From: Sphingomonas sp. CL5.1
Lineage (GTDB): Bacteria > Pseudomonadota > Alphaproteobacteria > Sphingomonadales > Sphingomonadaceae
Length of the DNA stretch: 64,000 bases
Assembly: GCF_013344685.1 (NCBI RefSeq)
Contig: NZ_CP050137.1
Span: 3,837,001-3,901,000 of the forward strand
Direction of reading: 5' to 3'
Positions 1 to 7,830 of this stretch are shown one piece after another (positions within the stretch are counted from its first letter, which is position 1; the number at the start of each line of letters is the position of its first letter). Both the position numbers and the translations under genes were made by a program. The notes below the pieces were generated by a model. It saw only the letters and a list, made by a program, of their open reading frames with translations. It had not been told where the DNA came from and did not search any database.

Positions 1-22
1 AAAATATCATCTCCCGCCGCCC

Positions 23-42
23 TTATGACGGGTTCGTTATAG
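23..42. promoter_or_regulatory. 20-bp dyad operator, copy A (left edge)
   Basis: TTATGACGGGTTCGTTATAG on the plus strand. It is one of four copies of the pattern NTATNRC-N7-YTATAG in the first 15 kb. Read on the minus strand, the dyad is followed after 16 bp by TATTTT, the same spacing and hexamer as copy B at 14557-14576. The site lies just beyond the stop of the alpha/beta hydrolase, so it should serve a leftward gene outside the window. Operator function is inferred from recurrence and position. Confidence 0.55.
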
Positions 43-867
43 TCACGCGGGCGTATAGCCCGCCGCGTTGGAATGCGCGGCGACGCGCCCCGCATGGCCA
101 GCCATCTGCGCCAGCGTCAGCAAGGTGTCGTTGAACTCGGTCGGCCGTTCGAGGAAGGCGGAATGGCCCGCATCGCTCACCTCGACCATGAACGATCCCG
201 GCACGCGCGCCTGCACGCGGCGGATCGCCTCGATCGGGAACAGCGCGTCCTCAACGCCAGCGATGAACAGGATCGGGAAACGCCCGCCGCCGATCTCCTC
301 CGGCGCGTGGGCCGGGAAGGCTCCGGCGAGATTGTGCCGGTCGGTCGCGTTGAAGCTGTTGATCTGCGCATAGAGCATCGCCAGCGCCGGGTCTTCGGCC
401 CGCGCCTTCGCGCCCAGCACGCGCTCGATCTGGCCGAGGTCGCGCGTCGCGGCGCGGGCCTCGTCCATCAGCGGGCGCACGTCGTCCGGCTCGGCGATGG
501 CGTGGAGGCTGTCGGCGATCGCCAGCGCCGCGACGCGCTCCGGCCAGCGGCAGGCGAAATCCACGCAGGTGCCGCCGCCCATCGACTGGCCGACCAGCAA
601 CGCCTTCTCTACTCCGAGATGATCGAGCAACGCGCGCAGGTCCTCCGCGAACGCCGCCCGCCCGCGCCCGTCGCGATCCGCCGACCGGCCGAAGCCGCGA
701 TGGTCGAAGGTGATGACGCGGTTCGCGCGCGCGAGCGGCCCGATCTGCCGGAACCAGATCGCGTGATTGCCGCCGACGCCATGCGCCAGCACGATCGCCG
801 GCCCCTCGCCATGCGCTTCCCAATAGAGGTCCGCCCCCTCGGCGGCGAGCACGCCCGACTGCATCAT
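43..867 (-). CDS. alpha/beta hydrolase, MhpC/enol-lactonase type
   Basis: A 274-residue serine hydrolase, probably cytoplasmic since no signal peptide is seen. The nucleophile is Ser95 in GQSMGG. Asp207 and His235 (in DAGHSAFLERP) complete a plausible triad, and HGVGG near residue 29 supplies the oxyanion loop. Relatives hydrolyse ring-cleavage products or enol-lactones in aromatic catabolism; the substrate here is not determined by sequence. It is the last gene of a six-gene minus-strand operon, and its ATG overlaps the TGA of the ABC ATPase gene (ATGA). Two adjacent ATG codons make the start uncertain by one residue. Confidence 0.85.
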   Translation of the reverse strand: MMQSGVLAAEGADLYWEAHGEGPAIVLAHGVGGNHAIWFRQIGPLARANRVITFDHRGFGRSADRDGRGRAAFAEDLRALLDHLGVEKALLVGQSMGGGTCVDFACRWPERVAALAIADSLHAIAEPDDVRPLMDEARAATRDLGQIERVLGAKARAEDPALAMLYAQINSFNATDRHNLAGAFPAHAPEEIGGGRFPILFIAGVEDALFPIEAIRRVQARVPGSFMVEVSDAGHSAFLERPTEFNDTLLTLAQMAGHAGRVAAHSNAAGYTPA

Positions 868-1613
868 TCCACTCCCATCAATCGGCTGAGGCGCACGACA
901 TGATCGCCGAACGCCGGGTCTTCGCGCGTGCGCGAGGGGTCGCGCGGGCGCGGCAGGTCGATCGTCACCTCTTCCAGCACGCGGCTCGGGCGTTCGGACA
1001 TCACGATCACGCGATCGGACAGCAGCACCGCCTCCGCGATGCTGTGCGTCACCAGCACCACCGTCTTGCGGTCGCGCTGCCAGATGCGCAGCAATTCCAT
1101 GTTGAGCCGGTCCCGCGTCAGCGCATCGAGCGCGCCGAACGGCTCGTCCATCAGCAGCACGCGCGGGTTGCGCACCAGCGCCTGCCCGATCGCGACGCGA
1201 TGCCGCATCCCGCCGGAAAGCTGGTGCGGGAAGCTCTCCTCGAAACCCGCCAGGCCGAGCGTATCGATCAGTTCGGCAAGCTCGCTCTCCGATGGCCGCC
1301 GCGCCGCGCGATCGAGATCGACGCCGAGCAGCAGGTTGCCGCGCACGTCGAGCCACGGCAGCAGGTTGGAGGTCTGGAACACGAATCCCACATCCCCGGC
1401 GGGCGCGGTGACGGCCGTGTCGAACAGCCGTATCTCCCCGCCGTCGATCGGCTCCAGCCCGGCGATCAGGCGCAGCAGGGTGCTCTTGCCGCAACCGGAC
1501 GGGCCGAGCACCGAGACGAACTCATGGTCGCGCACGCTCGCGCATACCTCGGCGATGACGGAGCGCCCGCCGAACGTCTTGGCGACGCGGTCGATCTCGA
1601 TCGCCGCCGTCAT
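864..1613 (-). CDS. ABC transporter ATPase, nitrate/sulfonate/THI5-type
   Basis: The 249-residue nucleotide-binding subunit of an importer. The Walker A motif GPSGCGKST is at residues 37-45, the Q-loop near 80, the signature LSGGM at 132-136, and Walker B LLMDEPFG ends near 160. The sequence resembles SsuB/TauB/ThiZ-type ATPases. Its permease gene overlaps by ATGA upstream and the binding protein is encoded two genes further upstream, so this operon encodes a complete transporter. Operon partners (FAH, VOC, hydrolase) point to an organic, possibly aromatic, ligand rather than a sulfonate. That ligand assignment is inference. Confidence 0.92.
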   Translation of the reverse strand: MTAAIEIDRVAKTFGGRSVIAEVCASVRDHEFVSVLGPSGCGKSTLLRLIAGLEPIDGGEIRLFDTAVTAPAGDVGFVFQTSNLLPWLDVRGNLLLGVDLDRAARRPSESELAELIDTLGLAGFEESFPHQLSGGMRHRVAIGQALVRNPRVLLMDEPFGALDALTRDRLNMELLRIWQRDRKTVVLVTHSIAEAVLLSDRVIVMSERPSRVLEEVTIDLPRPRDPSRTREDPAFGDHVVRLSRLMGVE

Positions 1614-2356
1614 GCCGCGCGCCACCACACGAACTTCTCCCAATATTCGACGCCGTAGAACAGCAGCAGCGACAGGACCGTCACCGTCAGCAGCGCGGCG
1701 AAGGTGAGCGCGGTGTTGCCCGATCCCGACGCGGTGAGGATCAGGTTGCCGAGGCCGTCGTTCGACCCCACGAACTCGCCGACGATCGCCCCGATCACCG
1801 CCAGCGGCATCGCCACCTTGCACCCGTCGATGAACGCCGGCAGCGCGCACGGCAGGCGCAGCCGCCAGAAGGTCTGCCAGCGCGTCGCCCGGAGCGCGCG
1901 GAAATGCTCCTCCAGATGCGCCGGCGTGCTGGCGAGGCCGCCCATCCCGGCGACGACGATCGGGAAGAAAGCGAACAGGAACGCCATCGTCAGCTTGGAG
2001 GACAGGCCGTAGCCGAGCCAGGCGACGAGGATCGGCGCCAGCCCGACCTTGGGGATGCTCTGGAGCGCGACGAGCAGCGGATAGACCGTCCGCCGCGCGC
2101 CGTTCGAGAAGAACACGAATGCCGACACCGGCACCCCCACCGCCAGCGCGATGACGAAGCCCCAGAACACCTCGGTCAGCGTCTTGAGCGTGCCGTCCGC
2201 CAGCGCCGCGCGCGATCGCCACAATTCCCCGACGATCGCGCTGGGCGGCGCGAGCAGATAGGATTTCGCGCCCGACCAGCGCACCCCCAGCTCCCACGCC
2301 AGCAGCAGCCCAGCGAAGAACAGGATCGTGATGCCGATATCCCGTGCCCGGCTCAC
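1610..2356 (-). CDS. ABC transporter permease, BPD_transp_1 family
   Basis: A 248-residue inner-membrane permease with about six hydrophobic segments. The EAA-loop region is visible as LRATRWQTFWRLRLPCALP, which contacts the ATPase. The GTG start was chosen because GTGA overlaps the stop of the upstream VOC gene; the frame stays open further upstream, but a start there would run deep into that gene. Its own stop overlaps the ATPase start. The family is that of sulfonate, nitrate, taurine and THI5-type importers. Confidence 0.9.
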   Translation of the reverse strand: MSRARDIGITILFFAGLLLAWELGVRWSGAKSYLLAPPSAIVGELWRSRAALADGTLKTLTEVFWGFVIALAVGVPVSAFVFFSNGARRTVYPLLVALQSIPKVGLAPILVAWLGYGLSSKLTMAFLFAFFPIVVAGMGGLASTPAHLEEHFRALRATRWQTFWRLRLPCALPAFIDGCKVAMPLAVIGAIVGEFVGSNDGLGNLILTASGSGNTALTFAALLTVTVLSLLLFYGVEYWEKFVWWRAA

Positions 2357-2916
2357 TCCTTGTCCCCGTCCTTGTCTATGAGCGGCAGGATGCGCGCGGG
2401 CGGCGGCACGACGAACTTGTCGAGCCGCCACTGGTCGAACGTCTCCAGCGTGCCGCCGTCCCACACCGACGGCTCATAGGGCGCGTCGGGGGTGATCTGC
2501 GTCATGTCCGAATAGAATTCGACATTGTTGCCGTCCGGATCCTTGAACACGATGAAGGTGTTCGCCCCTGGCCCATGCCGCCCCAGCCCGCGATCGATCT
2601 CGATCCCGCGCGCGACCAGCATCGCGGTGATCCGCTCCATCTCCGCGATCGATTCGACGCGATAGGAGAAATGCTCGACCGACGGGTAGAAGCCCTCCGG
2701 CGCGGCCCGATGCCCCGGCGGCAGTTGCAGCAGCGCGAGGTCGTGATGGTCCTGGCCGCAGCGCAGGAACACCATATGGTCGCCGATCCAGTCGGAGACG
2801 GTGAGTCCCACCACCTCGGTATAGAAGGCCAGCGAGCGCTGGATGTCGCGCACCTTGAGCACGAGATGGCCCAGCTTGGTCGGACGCGGCCGGTAATGGA
2901 TCGCATCATCCGTCAT
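2353..2916 (-). CDS. VOC-fold protein, candidate single-domain extradiol dioxygenase
   Basis: A 187-residue vicinal-oxygen-chelate protein. Two beta-alpha-beta-beta-beta modules are recognisable, and His17 (LGHLVL), His82 (VEHFSY) and Glu133 (NVEFYSDM) sit where type I extradiol dioxygenases carry their 2-His-1-carboxylate metal site. It could cleave a catechol or aminophenol ring. Glyoxalase or hydrolase activity in the same fold cannot be excluded. Encoding between transporter subunits, with ATGA overlaps on both sides, argues for direct action on the imported compound. Confidence 0.75.
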   Translation of the reverse strand: MTDDAIHYRPRPTKLGHLVLKVRDIQRSLAFYTEVVGLTVSDWIGDHMVFLRCGQDHHDLALLQLPPGHRAAPEGFYPSVEHFSYRVESIAEMERITAMLVARGIEIDRGLGRHGPGANTFIVFKDPDGNNVEFYSDMTQITPDAPYEPSVWDGGTLETFDQWRLDKFVVPPPARILPLIDKDGDKE

Positions 2917-3947
2917 TGCGCTGCCTTTCCGTCAAGAAATTCGTTGGTGAACAAGGCGTCCGCCGGCAGGTCGCCGCCGGGCCGGCCGGCCGCCTTGAGG
3001 AAATCGGTGGTGCGCGCGATCCGGGCGGGATCGAAGCGGTGCGTGCCCGCCATCAATCGCGCGGTCTCGACGATCTGCTGCCGCGTCACGCCGGCGTCGA
3101 GCAGCGGGAAATGCCGCCGGATGATCGCCAGCGCCGCATCCGGGTCGCGCGCCGCGTCGGCATAGCCGCGATAGGTGGCGGCGAGGAAACGGCGCACCAG
3201 ATCGGGATCGCGCGCGATCAGCGCGTCGCGCGTGGCGATGCCGCTGCCGTACACGTCGAAGCCGAAATCGGCATAGTCGAGCCGCCCGATCGTGACGCCC
3301 GCCGCCTTCGCGCGCTTCTGGAACAGCGCCATGGAATTGCCGAGCCAGCATTCGGCGGCATCGACCTTGCCCTCGATCAGCGCGGCGACGACCACCGCCG
3401 GATCGAGCTGGATCTGCCGCACCCGCGCCGGGTCCACCCCGTTGCGGCGCAGCCATGCCGGCAGCAACGTCTGCACCGCGCTGTTCAGCCCCGCGCCGAA
3501 GGTGAGGCCGGCAAGATCGGCCGGCGTGTCGATACGATGCCGCTCGCGCACGAAGCACGCCCCGGCCGGGAAGCGCATGTTGATCCCGCCGACCAGCCGC
3601 GCGTGGCCGCCGCTCGCGCGGTTCATCGCGACACTGAGCGGATCGACATAGCCGAACTCGAACATGCCGCGATCCAGCTCGTTCACCGTCCGCGTGCCGC
3701 CGAAGCCGCGCATCGCCTCCACGCGCAGGCCCGCATCGGCGTAATAGCCCCGGTCCATCGCGACGAACACGCCGGCCATGCTGCCCTGCGGCAACCAGCT
3801 CATGTTGAAGCGCACCGGCGTCAGCGCCCCGCCTCCCGCCGCGCGCGCCACCGGCTCCGGCCGCAACGCGGAGAACAGGGTGACGACGGCGATCGCTAGG
3901 ATCACCGCCAGCCCCGGCATCATCCGCAGGAGCGTCGCGCGTCTCAT
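2913..3947 (-). CDS. ABC transporter substrate-binding protein, NMT1/THI5-like
   Basis: A 344-residue periplasmic or membrane-anchored binding protein. Residues about 9-27 form one hydrophobic segment acting as signal sequence or anchor. The mature part (from about RFNMSWLPQGS) has the layout of THI5/NMT1 proteins, which bind pyrimidine precursors, riboflavin and various aromatic or N-heterocyclic ligands in other bacteria. The start ATG overlaps the FAH stop (ATGA). With the permease and ATPase genes downstream it completes an importer. Ligand unknown; context suggests an amino-aromatic or heterocyclic compound. Confidence 0.85.
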   Translation of the reverse strand: MRRATLLRMMPGLAVILAIAVVTLFSALRPEPVARAAGGGALTPVRFNMSWLPQGSMAGVFVAMDRGYYADAGLRVEAMRGFGGTRTVNELDRGMFEFGYVDPLSVAMNRASGGHARLVGGINMRFPAGACFVRERHRIDTPADLAGLTFGAGLNSAVQTLLPAWLRRNGVDPARVRQIQLDPAVVVAALIEGKVDAAECWLGNSMALFQKRAKAAGVTIGRLDYADFGFDVYGSGIATRDALIARDPDLVRRFLAATYRGYADAARDPDAALAIIRRHFPLLDAGVTRQQIVETARLMAGTHRFDPARIARTTDFLKAAGRPGGDLPADALFTNEFLDGKAAQ

Positions 3948-4843
3948 CCGGCGCGCACCGGGTTGCGCAGCTGGCCGATCCCGTCGACCCAGGCGGTCAT
4001 CACGTCCCCGTCCTTCAGGAACACGCCGCGCCCCATGCCGACGCCCGCCGGGGTGCCGGTGGCGATCAGGTCGCCCGCCTTCAGCTCCAGGATGGTCGAG
4101 AGATAGGCGATCTGCTCGAAGCAATCGAAGATCATCTCGGCCGTATTGCCGTCCTGCATCGCCTCATCGTTGACCTTCAGGCCGAGCCGGATGTCGTGCG
4201 GATCGCCCAGGCAGTCGCGCGGCACGAACCACGGGCCGACCGGCGTGAAGGTGTCGAAGCTCTTGCCCCGGAACCAGTCGTGCGAGAACGGGAAGTCGCC
4301 GCGCCGCGTCTTGTCGCGCGCGGACACGTCGTTGACGATCGTATAGCCGGCGATGTGGTCGAAGGCGTCGGCGGCGGCGATGTTGCGCCCGGCGCGGCCG
4401 ATCACCACGCCCAGCTCCACCTCCCAGTCCGGGCGCTTGACCTGCGGCGGCACCACCACCGTCTCGTCCGGGCCGATCACGCTCTCGACGGTCTTGAGGA
4501 AGATATATGGCTCGCTCTCCGCCTTGGCGGCGAGCTTGGTCTGCATCTCTTCGGCGTGCTCGATATAGTTGGAGGCCGCCCCGAACACCCGGCGCGGCAC
4601 GAACGGCGCGGCGAGATCGGCGCGCGACACATCCGCCGTGCGCCCAGCCAGCGCCTCGGCCAGCGCGGCGACCGCCGGGCCGGCGTTCGCCCAGTCCGCG
4701 ATCAGGTCGGTGACGCTCCGCCCCGCCAGCGCGGGCGCATGGGCCGCCGCGACGGTATCAAGGTCATGGATCGCGTCCCCCACGACGATCGCCGCGCGCT
4801 CCGTCCCGTCGCGTCGCCAGGTCGCCAGCGCGTGCCAGATCAT
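3944..4843 (-). CDS. fumarylacetoacetate hydrolase (FAH) family protein
   Basis: A 299-residue FAH-fold enzyme. The metal-binding residues Glu141 and Glu143 (DWEVELGVVIG) and Asp172 (VNDVSARD) are present, and the C-terminus carries the usual TGTPAGVG signature. Members hydrolyse fumarylpyruvate or acylpyruvates, or decarboxylate, hydrate or isomerise ring-cleavage products. It is the first gene of the six-gene operon, and dyad copy D plus TATAAT lie upstream. Its role is probably lower-pathway processing of a ring-cleaved product; the exact reaction cannot be read from sequence. Confidence 0.88.
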   Translation of the reverse strand: MIWHALATWRRDGTERAAIVVGDAIHDLDTVAAAHAPALAGRSVTDLIADWANAGPAVAALAEALAGRTADVSRADLAAPFVPRRVFGAASNYIEHAEEMQTKLAAKAESEPYIFLKTVESVIGPDETVVVPPQVKRPDWEVELGVVIGRAGRNIAAADAFDHIAGYTIVNDVSARDKTRRGDFPFSHDWFRGKSFDTFTPVGPWFVPRDCLGDPHDIRLGLKVNDEAMQDGNTAEMIFDCFEQIAYLSTILELKAGDLIATGTPAGVGMGRGVFLKDGDVMTAWVDGIGQLRNPVRAG

Positions 4844-4931
4844 CTTCCTCTCCCCATCGTGTCGAGGCGGGAAGGTGACGGGCGCCGCGCGTCAGGTCCA
4901 ATATGGCTTCCGCATAGGCGACGCGGATTTC

Positions 4932-4970
4932 ATTATAGCCCGCCGTACCAATATAGCGGCCTGACTATAG
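4932..4970 (-). promoter_or_regulatory. promoter of the FAH-ABC operon with dyad operator, copy D
   Basis: The plus-strand sequence ATATAGCGGCCTGACTATAG at 4951-4970 fits the shared pattern NTATNRC-N7-YTATAG. On the minus strand a perfect TATAAT (4937-4932) follows 13 bp after the dyad, and no good -35 is seen. That fits an activator-dependent promoter with the dyad in the -35 zone. The divergent aspartate-dehydrogenase-like gene starts at 5025, so the site may serve both directions. Confidence 0.5.
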
Positions 4971-5024
4971 CGACAGTCGCAAACGATATTTCCGACGCGC
5001 GCGCGCCGATCCTAATCCGGCGCG

Positions 5025-5825
5025 ATGAAGATAGGCATCGCCGGGCTGGGAACCATCGGCCGCGTCGTCGCGCGCCGGCTGGTCGAGAAGGAGGACTCGC
5101 TCGTCCTCGATTGCGTCGCGGCGGGCGACGAGGACAAGGCGCGACGCTATCTGGCGGAGGCCGGATGGGACGTGCCGGTCGTCAGCATCGCGGAGATGGC
5201 GCGGCGCGCGGACGTGATCGTCGATTGCGCCCCCACCGCCGCGTTCCGCGAGATCGCCGAAGCGGCGGCCGACAACGGCAGGATCCTCGTCACGGTCAGC
5301 GGCGCCGCGCTGATGACCGCCGACGATCTCGTCGCGCGCGCCGCGAAGGGCGGCGGGCGGATCATCCTCGCCACCGGCGCGCTGCTCGGGCTGGACGCGG
5401 TGCGCGCGGCCGCACTCGGCACGATCCATTCGGTGACGATGGTGACGCGCAAGCCGCCGAAGTCGCTGGTCAAGGCCGAGCATGTCGTGCGCAACAGGAT
5501 CGACCTCACCGCGCTCGACGCGCCGTTGAAGATATTCGAGGGCAGCGCGCGCGAGGGCGCAACCGCCTTCCCCGCGAACGTCAACGTCGCCGCCGCCTTG
5601 GGGCTGGCGGGCGTCGGCCCGGATCGCACCCGGCTCGAAATCTGGGCGGACCCGGCGCTGGAGCGCAACACGCATTTCATCACCGTCGATGCCGACAGCG
5701 CGCGCTTCACGCTGAGCATCGAGAACGTGCCCACCGACGAGAATCCCGGCACCGGCCGGATCACCGCATTGAGCGTGATCGCCACGCTGCGCGCGCTCGT
5801 CACCCCGCTCCACATCGGAACCTGA
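5025..5825 (+). CDS. aspartate dehydrogenase-like (NadX-type) NAD(P)-dependent oxidoreductase
   Basis: A 266-residue protein with an N-terminal Rossmann fold (GLGTIG, residues 7-12) and the C-terminal domain of L-aspartate dehydrogenases, including the NPGTGRITALSVIATLRAL region. The family deaminates aspartate to iminoaspartate/oxaloacetate or runs in reverse. No nadA or nadC gene lies here, so NAD synthesis is not suggested by context. In Pseudomonas aeruginosa, as I recall, a NadX homologue neighbours a TPP decarboxylase and an aldehyde dehydrogenase. Both enzyme types occur in this window under the same putative operator. A catabolic dehydrogenase for an amino-acid-like intermediate is therefore plausible but unproven. 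Confidence 0.8.
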   Translation: MKIGIAGLGTIGRVVARRLVEKEDSLVLDCVAAGDEDKARRYLAEAGWDVPVVSIAEMARRADVIVDCAPTAAFREIAEAAADNGRILVTVSGAALMTADDLVARAAKGGGRIILATGALLGLDAVRAAALGTIHSVTMVTRKPPKSLVKAEHVVRNRIDLTALDAPLKIFEGSAREGATAFPANVNVAAALGLAGVGPDRTRLEIWADPALERNTHFITVDADSARFTLSIENVPTDENPGTGRITALSVIATLRALVTPLHIGT

Positions 5826-5837
5826 AGGAAAAGAGAC

Positions 5838-6284
5838 ATGCCCGTTCGCCTGCGCCACGTCGCCATCGCCGCCGCCGACCCGGACAATTCGGTGCGCTTC
5901 TTCACCGACGTGCTCGGCTGGGAGATCGCCGGACGCGTCGATAGCCGCAACGCGCGCGGCTATTACGTCACCGACGGCCACATCAACATCGCGCTGCTCG
6001 CTTTCAAGAACCGCCCGGCGGCGGGGATGGAATTCCCCGAAGGCTATGCCGGGCTGCACCACGTCGGCTTCCAGTGCGACGACATCAACGACATCGTCGA
6101 GCGGTTCGAGAACAGCGGCTTCGCGCCGCGCCACGACGTCAATCTCGCGCAGGGGCTGGGCAAGAACCCGGCCAAGGACAATGCCGAATACAAGATGACC
6201 GGGCCGGAGAACGTGATGGTCGACGTGTCGGAGCGCGGCTGGGTCGGCACCGAAAGCTATCGCGCGCCGCAAAGCGCGGGCTGA
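5838..6284 (+). CDS. VOC family protein
   Basis: A 148-residue vicinal-oxygen-chelate protein. Two motifs resembling metal-ligand positions are His7 (LRHVAIAA) and His74/75 (GLHHVGFQ). The usual terminal Glu is not obvious; Asp125 in NVMVDVSE is a possible substitute. It starts 12 bp after the aspartate-dehydrogenase-like gene and ends just before a strong terminator, so the two form a bicistronic unit. Possible activities include ring cleavage, lyase or isomerase. It differs clearly from the VOC protein encoded at 2353-2916. Confidence 0.78.
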   Translation: MPVRLRHVAIAAADPDNSVRFFTDVLGWEIAGRVDSRNARGYYVTDGHINIALLAFKNRPAAGMEFPEGYAGLHHVGFQCDDINDIVERFENSGFAPRHDVNLAQGLGKNPAKDNAEYKMTGPENVMVDVSERGWVGTESYRAPQSAG

Positions 6285-6302
6285 GCCGCCCCGCCTCCCC
6301 TC

Positions 6303-6350
6303 ACCGCCCGCCGCCCGGCTTGCCTTTTTGCCCGGCGGCGGGCGGTTTTT
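6303..6350 (+). terminator. Rho-independent terminator after the VOC gene
   Basis: A 13-bp perfect stem (6303-6315 with 6334-6346) is followed directly by five T residues. It ends the two-gene plus-strand unit. Confidence 0.85.
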
Positions 6351-6354
6351 GCGT

Positions 6355-6495
6355 TCAATCGGGGTCGCGGTTCCTGCGCCTGCGCCAGATTCTTTCATGC
6401 TCGCGGCGGCGGCGGCGGACGACCAGCGCGACCACCACGCCGATCGCGGCGACCAGGATGGCCAACAGCGTGTAAGCAATAACAAGACGCAACAT
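6355..6495 (-). CDS. small single-pass membrane protein, hypothetical
   Basis: A 46-codon reading frame in an otherwise empty 390-bp gap. Residues about 3-27 form one hydrophobic helix (LVIAYTLLAILVAAIGVVVA), followed by a strongly basic tail of Arg runs, giving an N-out/C-in topology by the positive-inside rule. GGAAG lies 6 nt upstream of the ATG as a plausible ribosome binding site. The frame sits between two terminators of opposite polarity, so it would need its own promoter. No family recognised. The hydrophobic plus basic layout is unlike random GC-rich frames but does not prove expression. Confidence 0.4.
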   Translation of the reverse strand: MLRLVIAYTLLAILVAAIGVVVALVVRRRRREHERIWRRRRNRDPD

Positions 6496-6624
6496 CAACG
6501 GCTTCCACACAATAGCTTGCGCCGGATGTTGACAGATCGGGTTAACGAAACCTTGCCGGAGAGGCGGGCCGAGCCGCCAACGGGACGAGCATCGCGACGC
6601 GCCCGATCATCCGAAGGACGACGC

Positions 6625-6658
6625 AAAAAGGGCGGCCCGCCGATCGCGCGCCGCCCTT
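6625..6658 (-). terminator. Rho-independent terminator after the ACMSD-like gene
   Basis: The 9-bp stem AAGGGCGGC/GCCGCCCTT (6628-6636 with 6650-6658) is followed on the minus strand by a T run (plus-strand AAAAA at 6625-6629). It lies 19 bp beyond the decarboxylase stop codon. Confidence 0.8.
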
Positions 6659-6676
6659 CCCCCGTCGAGCCGCAGT

Positions 6677-7687
6677 TCAGGCCGCCGCCACTTCCTCCAG
6701 CGCCAGCCAGCGCGCCGCATTGCCGCCGAGGATCTTGGCCTTGGCGGCGCCGCTCAGCCGGTCGTGCGTGCCGACGAGCTGGCCGATCGCCTCCTCCCCC
6801 AGCGGGAAGGGATGGTCGGAGCCGAGCATCACGCGATCCTCGCCCAGCACGTCCACCACCAGTTGCAGCGAATCCGGGCTGAACACGGCGGAATCGACGT
6901 AGAAGCGGTCGAGATAGGACGAGGGCGGATTGGGGCAATCGACCCGCACGATATCGCGCTGCGCCCAGGCGTTCTCCACCCGGCCGAGCAGGAAGGCGAA
7001 GCTGCCGCCGCCGTGCGCGAAACAGAGCCGCAGCGATTTGGGCAGCCGCTCGAACGCGCCGGACAGGATCAGCGACAGGATCGAAAGCTGCGTCTCCGCC
7101 GGCATCGCCACCAGCCACGGCAGCATGTATTTCGGCATCCGCTCGCGCGCCATCATGTCCCACGGATGGACCAGCACCGCCGCGCCGATCTCCGCGCAAT
7201 GGGTGAGGAAGGTCAGCAGCCGCTCGTCGTCGAGATAGGCGTTGCCGAGATGGTTGCCGATCTGCACGCCGAGATGCCCGGTCGCCATCGCGCGGCTCGC
7301 CTCGGCGCAGGCGAGGTCGACATCCTGCAATGGCACCTGCGCCAGCGCCTTCAGCCGCCGGGAATCGTGCGCCGCCATCTCGACCGCCTGGTCGTTGAAG
7401 CGCTTCGCCGTCTCGGCCGCGTCCCTGGCCGGCCGCGCATAGCCGAACATCACCGGCGTCGCGCAGATCACCTGCATGTCGATGCCGTTGCGATCGAGAT
7501 CCTCGATCCGCGCCGCCGGGTTCCACAGCGCCTCGCGCACCGGGCGGAACTCGCGCCCGCCGACCATGATCATGCCCTCGCCCGCGCCGGTCGGCTTCAA
7601 CCAGGGCAGCCCGTCCCGTTCCGCCGCCTCGGCATGCGCCGCGTCGGACATGGGGAAGAAATGGCTGTGCATGTCGATGATGGTCAC
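6677..7687 (-). CDS. 2-amino-3-carboxymuconate-6-semialdehyde decarboxylase (ACMSD)-type amidohydrolase
   Basis: A 336-residue metal-dependent decarboxylase, the same length as characterised ACMSD. All metal ligands are present: His7 and His9 (DMHSH), His174 (VHPWDM), His225 (FAHGGG) and Asp291 ([11 protein letters not shown]). The stretch [16 protein letters not shown] is highly characteristic of ACMSD rather than of general amidohydrolases. ACMSD converts the 3-hydroxyanthranilate ring-cleavage product to 2-aminomuconate semialdehyde. No 3-hydroxyanthranilate dioxygenase of the cupin type is in the window. It is monocistronic, divergent from the LysR gene and closed by its own terminator. 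A related substrate is possible. Confidence 0.85.
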   Translation of the reverse strand: MTIIDMHSHFFPMSDAAHAEAAERDGLPWLKPTGAGEGMIMVGGREFRPVREALWNPAARIEDLDRNGIDMQVICATPVMFGYARPARDAAETAKRFNDQAVEMAAHDSRRLKALAQVPLQDVDLACAEASRAMATGHLGVQIGNHLGNAYLDDERLLTFLTHCAEIGAAVLVHPWDMMARERMPKYMLPWLVAMPAETQLSILSLILSGAFERLPKSLRLCFAHGGGSFAFLLGRVENAWAQRDIVRVDCPNPPSSYLDRFYVDSAVFSPDSLQLVVDVLGEDRVMLGSDHPFPLGEEAIGQLVGTHDRLSGAAKAKILGGNAARWLALEEVAAA

Positions 7688-7750
7688 GCCCGGCGCGCTC
7701 CTGAAAACTTCTATGGTCCCTTCCCCAATAAGGACGGCAGATATCGCGGA

Positions 7751-7792
7751 ATAATTCCGATGCGCCCGGCTGTTATTACCAAAAAATTATAG
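7751..7792 (-). promoter_or_regulatory. ACMSD/LysR divergent promoter with dyad operator, copy C
   Basis: TTATTACCAAAAAATTATAG at 7773-7792 matches the cluster dyad. On the minus strand AATTAT lies 16 bp beyond it, at the same spacing as TATTTT in copies A and B. An extra short palindrome, GGAAT-A-ATTCC (7748-7758), overlaps the presumed -10. The LysR gene starts 38 bp to the right, the usual arrangement for a LysR protein controlling itself and a divergent target. Confidence 0.5.
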
Positions 7793-7830
7793 TAGTGACG
7801 GCGCTGCAAACGGGGGAGGGATGACCGGCC

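Noticed and set aside
6328..6882. 184-residue plus-strand frame across the terminator
   Set aside because: It spans both terminators and the antisense strand of the ACMSD gene and is Arg/Pro-rich, so it is a shadow frame.
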